64,000 nucleotides of DNA from assembly GCF_020873895.1 (NCBI RefSeq), contig NZ_JAHWGT010000009.1, forward strand, positions 1 through 64,000, in the 5' to 3' direction. The stretch comes from Streptomyces sp. DH12. Its GTDB lineage: Bacteria > Actinomycetota > Actinomycetes > Streptomycetales > Streptomycetaceae. The notes under the pieces are model-generated. The model did not search any database. It was not told the origin of the DNA and saw only the letters and a program-made list of their open reading frames with translations. The translations under genes were made by a program, and so were the position numbers. Shown here one piece after another: positions 16,913 through 25,425 of this stretch (its first letter is position 1; every line of letters starts with the position of its first letter).

Positions 16913-17783
16913 GGACGTCGCCCATCACCACCACCGGCTTCTTCTCCGGGTCGAGCCAGCGCAGCAGTTCCCGCATGCGGTCGCGTTCGAGGGAGACGCA
17001 GCCCTGCGTCGGGCCGTCGTGGTCCACGTGGATCCAGATGCCGCCGCCCCGCTCGTCGCCCCAGGGGCGGGTCCAGTCCAGCGGGGTGACGCCGGGGCGC
17101 CGGTTGTAGTTGATGGCGACGACGTAGTCGAACGACCCCTCCAGCGGTTCGCCGAGGGACCCGTTGCCGGTGACCGTGAACCCCTCGCCCTGCTCGTACG
17201 GGAGCTTCGCGCCCGGGTCGTCCAGGAGGCCGCCCGCGTCCGTGAGGCCGTACACCCCGATCGGGGAGCGCAGGTCGCCCTGGAGGTGGTGGTCGGTCCA
17301 CCCCTTCGCGGCGTTGTGCGCGGGCCACGGGTCGGACACGGCCGTCCAGCCGGTGACGGGGTCGTGCTCGTAGAGGGTCGCGGTGGAGGTGCTGGCGTCG
17401 CGGTCGTCGCCCCGCACCACGACGGCCTGCCGGCTGTCCTTCGGGATGCGGGCCCGGGTCGCCGGGCCGAGACCGGGGATGACGGGCAGGGTGGCGGGCG
17501 CCGGCGGCCCGGGCGCCGCCTTCACCGAGGCGCCCTCCTGCCCGGCGCCGGCCGCCGACCGCCGCCCGTCGCCGCCGCCCGTGCCCGGGGCGGTACCGGC
17601 CGGGGCGGTGCCGGCCGAGGCGGGCGCGGCGCCCGCAGGGGTGGGGGCGGCGCCGGCCGCCGACCGCTGCCGGTCGCCGCCGCCCGGGGCCGGGTCGGCG
17701 GCGGCGGTGCAGCCGGCCAGTGGCAGGAGCGGGAACAGCAGCGTCGCGGCCAGGACGAGGCGGGAGCGTCGCGGGACGGGCAT
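16896..17783 (-). CDS. L,D-transpeptidase (YkuD-type) lipoprotein
   Basis: A 295-residue exported lipoprotein. The N-terminus has a basic start, a hydrophobic stretch and the lipobox PLAGC near residue 25, followed by ~70 residues of Ala/Gly/Thr/Pro-rich linker. The C-terminal half has the YkuD signature HVDHDGPTQGCVSL, with the catalytic Cys in GCVS and the upstream His. Such enzymes form 3-3 cross-links in peptidoglycan or attach proteins to it, or in this divergent subgroup may be murein-binding hydrolases. ATG 17783 follows GAAAGG; an ORF start 63 residues upstream would bury the signal peptide. Cell-envelope location is inferred from the lipobox. Confidence 0.88.
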   Translation of the reverse strand: MPVPRRSRLVLAATLLFPLLPLAGCTAAADPAPGGGDRQRSAAGAAPTPAGAAPASAGTAPAGTAPGTGGGDGRRSAAGAGQEGASVKAAPGPPAPATLPVIPGLGPATRARIPKDSRQAVVVRGDDRDASTSTATLYEHDPVTGWTAVSDPWPAHNAAKGWTDHHLQGDLRSPIGVYGLTDAGGLLDDPGAKLPYEQGEGFTVTGNGSLGEPLEGSFDYVVAINYNRRPGVTPLDWTRPWGDERGGGIWIHVDHDGPTQGCVSLERDRMRELLRWLDPEKKPVVVMGDVLSLGR

Positions 17784-18330
17784 GTCGGGCCTTTCGGTGG
17801 TGCTCGGGACGGAGGTCGCGTCGGCGGGGACGCCGCCGCACCGACTGGACGCGCCGGAGGACGCCACAGCCAGTCTCGGCGCCGTCGCGCCGTCCGGCGC
17901 GTCACCCGCCGTCATCCGGAGGACCGCCTCGTCCCCCGCGCCGCTCCGCCGTGCCCCTGTCGTCGCGTCCACGTACCCGCCGTCCGCCGTCGTATGGGTG
18001 GTTCACACCCTGTCAACGCGGCGGCGGCCGATCGGGCTTGCCGGGCCGTCGGCGGGGGTGCGGCCCCTCGAACAGACGTAGCGCCCCGGACCGGCCCCCG
18101 GACCCCGGACCCCGGACCCCGGGCCGAACCCCGGCCCCCGCCCCCGGGCCCCGGGCCGAACCCCGGCCTCCACCCCCGGGCCCCGGGCCGAACCCCGGCC
18201 CCCGCCCCGGGCCGAACCCCGGCCCCCGCCCCGGCACCGGCCCGGCCCGGCCCCGGGACCCCGCAGGGCGCCAACCGGCACCGGCCCGGCCCCGGGGACC
18301 CCGCGGGGCGCCCGGCCCCGACAAGCCGGA
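17784..18330. repeat. Long intergenic gap with GC-rich degenerate repeats
   Basis: The ~617-bp gap between the transpeptidase and aspS holds no convincing gene. From about 18083 to 18312 it is a degenerate array of GGACCCC and GGGCCGAACCCCGGCCCC units, followed by two near copies of ACCGGCCCGGCCCCGGGACCCCGC with GGGCGCC. All frames there give only Pro/Gly/Ala/Arg strings. The part near 17990-18060 shows no feature. Confidence 0.7.
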
Positions 18331-18365
18331 GGCCCCGGGTCCGTACGCCGTACGGTCCCGGGGCC
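18331..18365 (-). terminator. Terminator hairpin after aspS
   Basis: A 16-bp stem with one mismatch (18331-18346 with 18350-18365) and a 3-base loop, beginning 35 bases after the aspS stop on the minus strand. Confidence 0.75.
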
Positions 18366-18400
18366 TGCCGCCCGCGTCGCTCGTGCCCGCTAGCTACCCG

Positions 18401-20167
18401 CTACTTCTCCGACACCGGCTTGCGCAGCGCGATGTTCAGCTCCCGCAGACGGGACTCGGCCAGCTCGGTGGGCGCGCCCATCATCAGGTCCTGCGCGTTG
18501 CCGTTGAGCGGGAACGCGATGGTCTCGCGGATGTTCGGCTCGTCGGCCAGCAGCATGACGATGCGGTCGACGCCCGGGGCGATGCCGCCGTGCGGCGGGG
18601 CGCCGAAGCGGAACGCGCGGAGCATGCCCGCGAACTCCTGCTCGACGGTGTCGCGGTCGTACCCGGCGATCTCGAACGCCTTGATCATGATCTCGGGCTC
18701 GTGGTTCCGGATGGCACCCGAGGACAGCTCGACGCCGTTGCAGACGATGTCGTACTGCCACGCGAGGATGTCGAGCGGGTCCTTCTCCTCCAGGTCCTTC
18801 ATGCCGCCCTGGGGCATCGAGAAGGGGTTGTGCGAGAAGTCGATCTTCCCGGTCTCCTCGTCCTTCTCGTACATCGGGAAGTCGACGATCCAGCAGAAGC
18901 GGAAGACGTTCTCCTCGAAGTGGCCGGCGCGCTTGGCGGCCTCGACGCGGACCGCGCCCATGATCTTGGAGACCTCGTCGACGTCGCCGGCGCCGAAGAA
19001 GACGGCGTGGCCGGGCTTGAGGCCCAGGCGGTCGGTGAGCGTCCTGACGTCGTCCTCGGTGAGGAACTTGGCGATGGGGCCGGTCAGCGCCATGTCCGCG
19101 CCGACGCGGATCCAGGCCAGGCCCTTCGCGCCGTGCTCGACGGCGAAGTCGCCCAGCGAGTCGAAGAACTTGCGCGGCTGGTCCTGGACGTCCGGGACGG
19201 GCAGGGCCCGCACGTGCTTGCCGGCGAACGCCTTGAAGGCGGAGTCCGCGAAGACGTCCGTGATGTCGACGAGCTCCAGCCGGGCGCGCAGGTCGGGCTT
19301 GTCGGAGCCGTACTTCGTCATCGCCTCGCGGAACGGGATCCGCGGGAACGGCGAGGTGACGTGGCGGCCGCCGCCGAACTCCTCGAACAGCTCCGTCATG
19401 AGCTTCTCGATCGGCTGGAAGACGTCCTCCTGCTCGACGAAGGACATCTCGACGTCGAGCTGGTAGAACTCGCCCGGCGAGCGGTCGGCGCGGGCGTCCT
19501 CGTCGCGGAAGCAGGGCGCGATCTGGAAGTACCGGTCGAAGCCGGAGACCATCAGCAGCTGCTTGAACTGCTGGGGCGCCTGCGGCAGCGCGTAGAACTT
19601 GCCCGGGTTCAGGCGGGACGGGACGACGAAGTCGCGGGCGCCCTCGGGGGAGGTCGCGGTGAGGATCGGCGTGGCCATCTCGTTGAAGCCGAGGGCGACC
19701 ATCTTGTGGCGGATCGCGGAGATCACGGCCGTGCGCAGCATGATGTTGCGGTGCATGCGCTCGCGGCGCAGGTCGAGGAAGCGGTACTCCAGGCGCCGCT
19801 CCTCGTTGACGCCGTCGTCCGTGTTGATCGTGAACGGCAGCGGGCCGGCGGCGCCGAGCACCTCGACGTCGACGACCTCGACCTCGACCTCGCCGGTGGG
19901 CAGGTCGGCGTTGACGTTCTCGGTGCCGCGGGAGACGACGCGGCCGTCGACGCGGACCACGGACTCCTTCGTCTGCTTGTCGAGCGCCTCGTACGCGGCG
20001 GTGCCGGGCCGGGCGACGAGCTGCGTGATGCCGTAGTGGTCGCGCAGATCGATGAAGAGGATGCCGCCCAGGTCGCGCCGATTGTGCAGCCAGCCGCTCA
20101 GCCGGACGTCGGTGCCGACGTCAGAGGCGCGGAGCTGGCCGCAGGTGTGGGACCTGTACCGATGCAT
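18401..20167 (-). CDS. aspS: Aspartyl-tRNA synthetase
   Basis: A 588-residue class II synthetase of the bacterial type. The N-terminal OB-fold anticodon-binding domain (residues 1-105, with [13 protein letters not shown]) is followed by the catalytic core: motif 2 [19 protein letters not shown], and motif 3 in [14 protein letters not shown]. The bacterial GAD insertion lies around residues 295-420. It charges tRNA-Asp; whether it also charges tRNA-Asn cannot be decided here. The gene is divergent from the SpoIIE-type regulator, with 148 bp between them, and is followed by a hairpin terminator. Confidence 0.97.
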   Translation of the reverse strand: MHRYRSHTCGQLRASDVGTDVRLSGWLHNRRDLGGILFIDLRDHYGITQLVARPGTAAYEALDKQTKESVVRVDGRVVSRGTENVNADLPTGEVEVEVVDVEVLGAAGPLPFTINTDDGVNEERRLEYRFLDLRRERMHRNIMLRTAVISAIRHKMVALGFNEMATPILTATSPEGARDFVVPSRLNPGKFYALPQAPQQFKQLLMVSGFDRYFQIAPCFRDEDARADRSPGEFYQLDVEMSFVEQEDVFQPIEKLMTELFEEFGGGRHVTSPFPRIPFREAMTKYGSDKPDLRARLELVDITDVFADSAFKAFAGKHVRALPVPDVQDQPRKFFDSLGDFAVEHGAKGLAWIRVGADMALTGPIAKFLTEDDVRTLTDRLGLKPGHAVFFGAGDVDEVSKIMGAVRVEAAKRAGHFEENVFRFCWIVDFPMYEKDEETGKIDFSHNPFSMPQGGMKDLEEKDPLDILAWQYDIVCNGVELSSGAIRNHEPEIMIKAFEIAGYDRDTVEQEFAGMLRAFRFGAPPHGGIAPGVDRIVMLLADEPNIRETIAFPLNGNAQDLMMGAPTELAESRLRELNIALRKPVSEK

Positions 20168-20315
20168 CGTCGTTCATCCAGTCTTGGGTGGGTGGGTTGG
20201 GCTCGACCCGTCAAGGTTACCGTCCGGCCCCCGGCCGGTTTCCGGCATCGGCGAGCCGCAGCTCACACCCCCCGCACGGTGGCGTCCGAGTGGTGCATCT
20301 TCTTAAAGTGGGGCA

Positions 20316-22433
20316 ATGCGCACCGAGGACGTCCTGGCCGCGATCCTGACCGGTCTGTGGCGTTGGGACAACGCGACCGGGATCGTCTCGCTGGACGCCG
20401 AGGCGGCCCGGCTGGTGGGGCTGCCGGCCGAGCCGGTCGAGCTGACGGAGGGCGCGATCCGCTCCCGGTTCCACCCGGTCGACTGGAACGAGATCGACGG
20501 GATCGTCAGCCTGGCGGTGGCCGAGGGAACCCTCGCGGAGGCCCGGCTGCGCGTCATGGACGGGCGCGGCCGGGTGATCCGTACGCTGCGCAGCCGCTCG
20601 AAGCCGCTGGTGGACGGGCGGCGCTTCGAGCTGGTGGGCACGCTCCAGGAGGTGGCCGAGCCGCAGCCGGGGACGGCGGCGCGGACCCCGGTGACGGGTG
20701 ACTGGCGGCGCTCGCGTGAGGCGTTCCTGCTGGACGCGGGGCGGGCGCTGGCCGAGGCCCGGTCGACGGCGGAGGTGCTGCGGGTGGCGGCGTCGCTGTC
20801 GATGCCCGGGTTCTCGCCGGACGGCCTCGCGGTGTTCGGCGTGGCCGGCGACCGGTTGACGATCATCGGCCACCACGGGCACAGCGTGGGCGACGAGGGC
20901 CCCTTCGCGGAGATGCCCCTGGACACGGACTACCCGGCGGCGGACGTGGTGCGCACCGGGCGGGCGATCTACCTGGCGACGCCGCAGGAGTACAAGGAGC
21001 GCTACCCGGCGGCGTGGCCGCTGGCGCAGCGGTTCGGGCGGGAGTCGTGGGCGTTCCTGCCGCTGATCGTGGCGGGCCGGACGATGGGCGCGTGGATGGC
21101 GGCGTTCAAGTACCGGGTCGGGTTCACGCCGGACGAGCGGTCGGTGCTGTCGACGGTGGCCCGCATGCTGGCGCAGGCGCTGGCCAGGGCCGAGGTGGCG
21201 GAGTCGGAGCGGGAGCTGTCGCTGGGCCTCCAGCGGACGATGATGCCGGTGCTGGGTCCGGCGGTGCCGGGCATGGAGGTGGCCGCGCGGTACGTGCCGA
21301 CGGGCGGCGGGCTCCAGGTGGGCGGCGACTGGTACGACATGATCCAGCTGCCGGGCGGCCGGGCCGCGTTCGTCATCGGCGACGTGCAGGGCCACGACGT
21401 GCGGGCGGCGGGGCTGATGGGCCAGCTGCGGATCGCGCTGCGCGCGTACGCGGCGGAGGGCCACCGGCCGGACGCGGTGCTGTCGCGGGCGTCGCGGTTC
21501 CTGTACGGGATCACGGCGGGCGGCAACGGCGACGGGAGCGGCGCCGACGGGGGCGACCTCGACGGGGCGCGGTTCGCGACGTGCCTGTACCTGGAGGTGG
21601 ACCCGGCGACGGGCACCCTCGACATCGCCCGCGCGGGCCATCCCGAGCCGGCGGTCCTCATGGCCGACGGGACGGTGATGATCCGGTCGGCGGAGGGCGG
21701 TCTGCCGCTGGGCATCGTCCCGGACACCGACTACCCGACGACCCGGCTCACCCTGGAGCCGGGCGACACGCTGCTGCTCTGCACGGACGGCCTGCTGGAG
21801 ACGGGCGGGCACGACATGGAGACGGGCTGGCTGCGGGTCCGCAAGCTGCTGGAGGAGTACGACCCGGCCACCGAGGACCTGGAGGTGCTGGCGGACTCGC
21901 TGGTGCACGCGGTGCACGGGCCCGGCTCGCACCACACGACGGGCCCGCTCGCCGACCGCCGCGAGGACGACATCGCGGTGCTGCTGCTGTCGCGGGCGGC
22001 GGCCGGACCGGCCGGTCGGCAGGCGCCGCCGCGGCGGACGGTCCTCACGGTCGCGCAGGCCGAGCCGGAGCGGATCGCGGGCGTCCGGCGGCAGCTGCGG
22101 GAACTGCTCCACGACTGGGCCGACGAGGACCAGGTGGACTCGGCGGTGCTGATGGTGTCGGAGATGGTCACCAACGTCCTCGTGCACACCGACGGGGACG
22201 CGCTGCTGGTGGCGGAGGCCACCGGCGAGCAGGGGGCGCGGCGGCTGCGGGTGGAGGTGGCGGACGCCAGTGACGAGCTGCCGCACCGGCGCCGGCCGGG
22301 CGAGATGGCCTCGTCGGGGCGCGGGGTGCTGCTGATGGAGATGCTGGCGCACGCGTGGGGCGTGGACCCGCGCGGCGACGGCAAGTCGATCTGGTTCGAG
22401 CTGTACGAGGCCGGCGCCCCGGTGGCGGGGTGA
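20316..22433 (+). CDS. PAS/GAF/SpoIIE-phosphatase/HATPase regulator protein
   Basis: A 705-residue cytoplasmic multidomain regulator. A PAS-like domain (1-115) is followed by a GAF-like sensor (about 140-290) and a PP2C/SpoIIE phosphatase domain (about 300-565: GGDWYDM, GDVQGHD, LCTDGLLE, REDDIAVLLL). The C-terminal anti-sigma-factor-type ATPase domain (about 580-700) has SEMVTNVLVHT and GRGVLLMEMLA. Combining phosphatase and kinase-like modules suggests control of an anti-sigma/anti-anti-sigma switch, as in many Streptomyces paralogues; partners are not in this window. The start is close to GGGG, a weak ribosome-binding site. Confidence 0.95.
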   Translation: MRTEDVLAAILTGLWRWDNATGIVSLDAEAARLVGLPAEPVELTEGAIRSRFHPVDWNEIDGIVSLAVAEGTLAEARLRVMDGRGRVIRTLRSRSKPLVDGRRFELVGTLQEVAEPQPGTAARTPVTGDWRRSREAFLLDAGRALAEARSTAEVLRVAASLSMPGFSPDGLAVFGVAGDRLTIIGHHGHSVGDEGPFAEMPLDTDYPAADVVRTGRAIYLATPQEYKERYPAAWPLAQRFGRESWAFLPLIVAGRTMGAWMAAFKYRVGFTPDERSVLSTVARMLAQALARAEVAESERELSLGLQRTMMPVLGPAVPGMEVAARYVPTGGGLQVGGDWYDMIQLPGGRAAFVIGDVQGHDVRAAGLMGQLRIALRAYAAEGHRPDAVLSRASRFLYGITAGGNGDGSGADGGDLDGARFATCLYLEVDPATGTLDIARAGHPEPAVLMADGTVMIRSAEGGLPLGIVPDTDYPTTRLTLEPGDTLLLCTDGLLETGGHDMETGWLRVRKLLEEYDPATEDLEVLADSLVHAVHGPGSHHTTGPLADRREDDIAVLLLSRAAAGPAGRQAPPRRTVLTVAQAEPERIAGVRRQLRELLHDWADEDQVDSAVLMVSEMVTNVLVHTDGDALLVAEATGEQGARRLRVEVADASDELPHRRRPGEMASSGRGVLLMEMLAHAWGVDPRGDGKSIWFELYEAGAPVAG

Positions 22434-22524
22434 GCCGCCCCCCGCCGGGGCCGGTGGACCCGCCCGCCGGCTGAGCGGACCCCGCACCGACCGCCCCGGC
22501 CGGAGCTTCGGCCGCCGGGCGGCC

Positions 22525-22895
22525 GGGACCCCGCGTCCCGGCCCGCGCCACCGCTGCGGCTGCGGCTGCGGCTGCGGCTGCGGCTGCGGCTGCGGCCACC
22601 GCACGGCCGGGCACCCCGCGTCCCGGCCCGCGCCACCGCCACGGCTACCGCACGGTCGGGCACCCCGCGTCCCGGCCCGCGCTACGGCCACGACTACCGC
22701 AAGATGCCCGGCCTGCTGCCGCCGCTCACCCCGCCCGAGTCGCTGGAGGTGACCGCCGTCCACGTCGGGCACCCCTCCGCCAAGTTCTCCCGGCCTGCGC
22801 TGCGGCTACGGCTACGGCTACGGCTACGGCTACGGCTACGGCTACGGCTACCGGATGGTCGCGGCCCCGCGTCCCGGCCGGGGCAGCCGTCCCGG
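22525..22895. repeat. Intergenic repeat block: CCCCGCGTCCCGG units with hexanucleotide arrays
   Basis: The gap 22434-23069 holds four copies of a unit containing CCCCGCGTCCCGGCC (near 22525, 22606, 22656 and 22865). A (CTGCGG)n tract occupies about 22552-22596 and a (CGGCTA)n tract about 22803-22851, eight repeats or so each. Between the tracts is a 120-bp segment with codon-like composition. No complete gene is evident. Confidence 0.85.
22660..22800 (+). other. Coding-like island flanked by repeats, possible gene remnant
   Basis: In one plus-strand frame, positions about 22660-22800 read RYGHDYRKMPGLLPPL then TPPESLEVTAVHVGHPSAKF with G or C at every third position and no stop, unlike the repeats on both sides, where rare CTA codons appear. 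An ATG at 22704 opens an ORF to 22979 that then runs into (Leu-Arg)n. It may be the remnant of a gene disrupted by repeat growth, or a small genuine gene. I recognise no family. Confidence 0.3.
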
Positions 22896-22993
22896 ACCGC
22901 CGCCGCCCGCCCCGCGCACGCGCACGCCGCCCCGCCCGGCGCGCCGCCCCACACCCCCATGCGCCCGCCCCACGCCTGAGGCCGCCCCACGTG

Positions 22994-23026
22994 CCCGTGG
23001 GCCCCGCCTGAGGCGGGGCCCACGGG
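22994..23026. terminator. Perfect 15-bp hairpin terminator
   Basis: Arms 22994-23008 and 23012-23026 pair perfectly around a TGA loop, followed by GGG on the plus strand. It lies 43 bases beyond the pirin stop codon on the minus strand and could also stop readthrough from the SpoIIE-type gene. Confidence 0.75.
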
Positions 23027-23069
23027 GGGTGACACGGTCGCGGGCCGGGTCCGGGCGGTCCGGGCCGGG

Positions 23070-24044
23070 TCAGGCGGGCAGGCCCTCGCCCATGCCGTGG
23101 ACGGCGGGGACGCGGCCGAGCTTGCCGGCCTGGAAGTCCTCGAACGCCTGCATCAGCTCGTCGCGGGTGTTCATGACGAACGGCCCGTAGTGCGCCATGG
23201 GCTCCCGGATGGGGCGCCCGCCGAGGAGCACGACCTCCAGGTCCGGCGTGTGGCCGTCCTGCTTGTCGTCGGCGCGCACGGTGAGCGACCCGCCGTCGCC
23301 GAAGACGGCGGTCTGCCCGCTGCGGACGGGCCGCCGCTCGGCGCCGACGGTGCCGCGCCCGGCGAGGACGTAGGCGAGGCCGTTGAAGTCCTCCCGCCAG
23401 GGGAGGGTGACCTCGGAGCCCGGCCGCAGCGTGGCGTGGACCATGGTGATCGGGGTGTGCGTGATGCCGGGCCCCTCGTGCCCGTCCAGCGCGCCGGCGA
23501 TGACGCGCAGCAGCGCGCCGCCGTCGGAGGAGGTGAGGAGCTTGACGGAGCCGCCGCGGATGTCCTGGTAGCGGGGGTCCTTCATCTTGTCCTTGGCGGG
23601 GAGGTTCACCCACAGCTGGAGGCCGTGGAAGAGCCCGCCCGACATGACGAGCTGCTCCGGCGGGGCCTCGATGTGCAGGAGCCCGGACCCGGCGGTCATC
23701 CACTGGGTGTCGCCGTTGGTGATGGTGCCGCCGCCGCCGTTGGAGTCCTGGTGGACGAAGGTGCCGTCGATCAGGTAGGTGACCGTCTCGAAGCCGCGGT
23801 GCGGGTGCCAGGGGGTGCCCTTGGGCTCGCCGGGCGCGTACTCCACCTCGCCCATCTGGTCCATCATGATGAACGGGTCGAGGTGGCGGTAGTTGATCCC
23901 GGCGAACGCGCGGCGGACCGGGAAGCCCTCGCCCTCGAAGCCGCTGGGCGCGGTGGTCACGGTGAGCACCTTGCGGGCTGCGGCGCCGGTCGGCGCGGTG
24001 ACGCGGGGCAGGGCGAGTGGGTTCTCGACGGTGACGGCGGGCAT
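23070..24044 (-). CDS. Pirin family protein
   Basis: A 324-residue bicupin. The N-terminal cupin shows the metal-binding set HPHRGFETVTY and GSGLLHIE, the His/Glu ligands of pirins; the C-terminal pirin domain starts near residue 190. Bacterial pirins act as quercetin dioxygenases or as partners of metabolic enzymes and regulators; the role here is not determined. ATG 24044 has a GGAGG ribosome-binding site 8 bases upstream. A 16-bp dyad 43 bases before the start suggests control by a MarR- or TetR-type repressor encoded elsewhere. Confidence 0.93.
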   Translation of the reverse strand: MPAVTVENPLALPRVTAPTGAAARKVLTVTTAPSGFEGEGFPVRRAFAGINYRHLDPFIMMDQMGEVEYAPGEPKGTPWHPHRGFETVTYLIDGTFVHQDSNGGGGTITNGDTQWMTAGSGLLHIEAPPEQLVMSGGLFHGLQLWVNLPAKDKMKDPRYQDIRGGSVKLLTSSDGGALLRVIAGALDGHEGPGITHTPITMVHATLRPGSEVTLPWREDFNGLAYVLAGRGTVGAERRPVRSGQTAVFGDGGSLTVRADDKQDGHTPDLEVVLLGGRPIREPMAHYGPFVMNTRDELMQAFEDFQAGKLGRVPAVHGMGEGLPA

Positions 24045-24086
24045 TGCGGACCTCCGGGTGTCGGCGGGGCGGCGTACGCCCACTTT

Positions 24087-24102
24087 AGTTGAAGCTTGAA
24101 CT
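24087..24102. promoter_or_regulatory. AGTT-GAAGCTTG-AACT dyad upstream of pirin gene
   Basis: A 16-bp near-palindrome (14 of 16 positions symmetrical) sits 43 bases upstream of the pirin ATG in otherwise GC-rich DNA. It resembles operators of MarR-type repressors, which often control pirin genes; the repressor is not encoded beside it. Confidence 0.45.
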
Positions 24103-24225
24103 TCTTGCCAGGGGAACCCCGCACCGGGTCCCCTCATTCCCGCCCCACGAAGCCCCTCCGCCTCCGCGGTCGGCTTGATCCCTCCCGTCCCGCCCCCTCG
24201 ACGGGCGCCCGGGGGGAGCCGGCGG

Positions 24226-24630
24226 TCAGCGGGGCGCGGCCACCGCTTCCTCCACCGCCGACACCAGTTCCGCGTCCCACGTCAGCAGCGCCAGCTCGGC
24301 CTCGCGCGGGGTGCCGTCCGCGCCGGTCGCCGTGCAGGTGAGGACCGTTCCGCCGCGCCCGCCGCCGATCGCCGCGCCGGTCGGGCCGGACAGGGCCAGG
24401 CCCCGCGCACCGGCGGCGTCCAGGCTCGCGCCCGTACGGCTCAGCGTGAGCCGGGCGGGGTGGGTCGAACGCCCGCCGGGGCGGACGCGGTACCGGCACC
24501 GCAGGGTGACCGGTTCGCCGCGCCGGTATGCGGCGACCCGGCGGGCCGCGCGGACCCGGTCCAGGCTCCTGCCGCCCACCCACAGCACCAGGTCCATCAG
24601 GGCGTGCAGGACGAATTCCAGCACCAGCAT
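24226..24630 (-). CDS. Small membrane-anchored hypothetical protein
   Basis: A 134-residue protein: one hydrophobic helix at residues about 2-20 (MLVLEFVLHALMDLVLWVGG), a basic turn, and a ~100-residue beta-rich soluble domain (VTLRCRYRVRPGG ... ARLTLSRTGASLD). GAGGAG lies 9 bases before ATG 24630. It follows the LURP-one-like gene by 43 bp on the same strand, so they may be co-transcribed. I recognise no named family; a membrane-anchored cytoplasmic domain is the best description. Confidence 0.7.
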   Translation of the reverse strand: MLVLEFVLHALMDLVLWVGGRSLDRVRAARRVAAYRRGEPVTLRCRYRVRPGGRSTHPARLTLSRTGASLDAAGARGLALSGPTGAAIGGGRGGTVLTCTATGADGTPREAELALLTWDAELVSAVEEAVAAPR

Positions 24631-24673
24631 GCGTACGGGCTCCTCGATCGTGACGGGTGGGGCAAGGGGCGGG

Positions 24674-25258
24674 TCAGCGGCTCTGCAGGGCATCCAGCCC
24701 GGCGGCCATGCAGAGGGCGAGCACCGGGTCGAGCGCGGGGTCCTGGATCCGCACCGCGTACCGGTCGCGCAGGCCCCACATCCGCTCGACGGACAGCACG
24801 GGCTCACCGTCGCGGACGAAGTCGAAGTGGTACACGAAGGGGATCGGCGGCACCGGCACGACCGGCACGACCGCGTCCACGACCTCCCACGCGCGCCGGG
24901 CCAGCGCCACGCCGAGGCCGCGCTCGCGCCCGACGGCGGCGGGATCCCCGCCCTGGGCCAGCTGCCAGGTGGAGCGCAGCAGCGATGCCTTGGCGTCCTT
25001 GCGGAACCAGCCGACCGGCTCCCCGGCCGCGCCGGTAACGTCGTACACCGCGTCGAAGTCGATCACCTTGCGGGCCTTGAACCCGCCCAGCACACGCGAC
25101 CGGTCCTCTCCGGACCAGAAGGTCAGCTCCTCCTTCAGCGCGAACCGCTTCTGCTCGGCGAACGCCAGGACGTCACCGCCGTCCCGCCCCGTGACGACGT
25201 ACCGGTTCACCAGCGGGGTGACCTTCTGCGTCATCAGGAATTCGCTCAGCTGCTCCAC
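24674..25258 (-). CDS. LURP-one-related (Tubby-like fold) family protein
   Basis: A 194-residue soluble protein with the phospholipid-scramblase/LURP-one-related fold signature: RYVVTGRDG, FAEQKRFALKEELTFW and KARKVIDFDAVYDVTG. Bacterial members have no settled biochemical role; lipid or membrane-surface binding has been proposed for the fold. The GTG start at 25258 lies 6 bases after a TACTGT -10 box, so the mRNA may be leaderless; an in-frame ATG 8 codons later is the alternative. It precedes the small membrane protein on the same strand. Confidence 0.85.
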   Translation of the reverse strand: MEQLSEFLMTQKVTPLVNRYVVTGRDGGDVLAFAEQKRFALKEELTFWSGEDRSRVLGGFKARKVIDFDAVYDVTGAAGEPVGWFRKDAKASLLRSTWQLAQGGDPAAVGRERGLGVALARRAWEVVDAVVPVVPVPPIPFVYHFDFVRDGEPVLSVERMWGLRDRYAVRIQDPALDPVLALCMAAGLDALQSR

Positions 25259-25425
25259 AGGGGAACAGTAGGCAGGTCCCGGGGCCCGATCCCTACTCCT
25301 CAGGGGGGATAGCCGCCCCGCCGACCGGGGGGGACGGCGTCACCCGCGAGGCAACCGGTACGCGTCCGGCACACGGAGGAGAAGACGTGTACCGGACGCG
25401 CGGCCCCGGTGCCGGCCGCCTCGGA

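Noticed and set aside
20217-22772. An 851-residue minus-strand open frame across the SpoIIE-type gene
   Set aside because: It is antisense to a gene with clear phosphatase and ATPase motifs and has Arg/Pro/His-biased composition typical of shadow frames.
22552-22851. Hexanucleotide arrays as a CRISPR
   Set aside because: The repeats are contiguous 6-mers without unique spacers.
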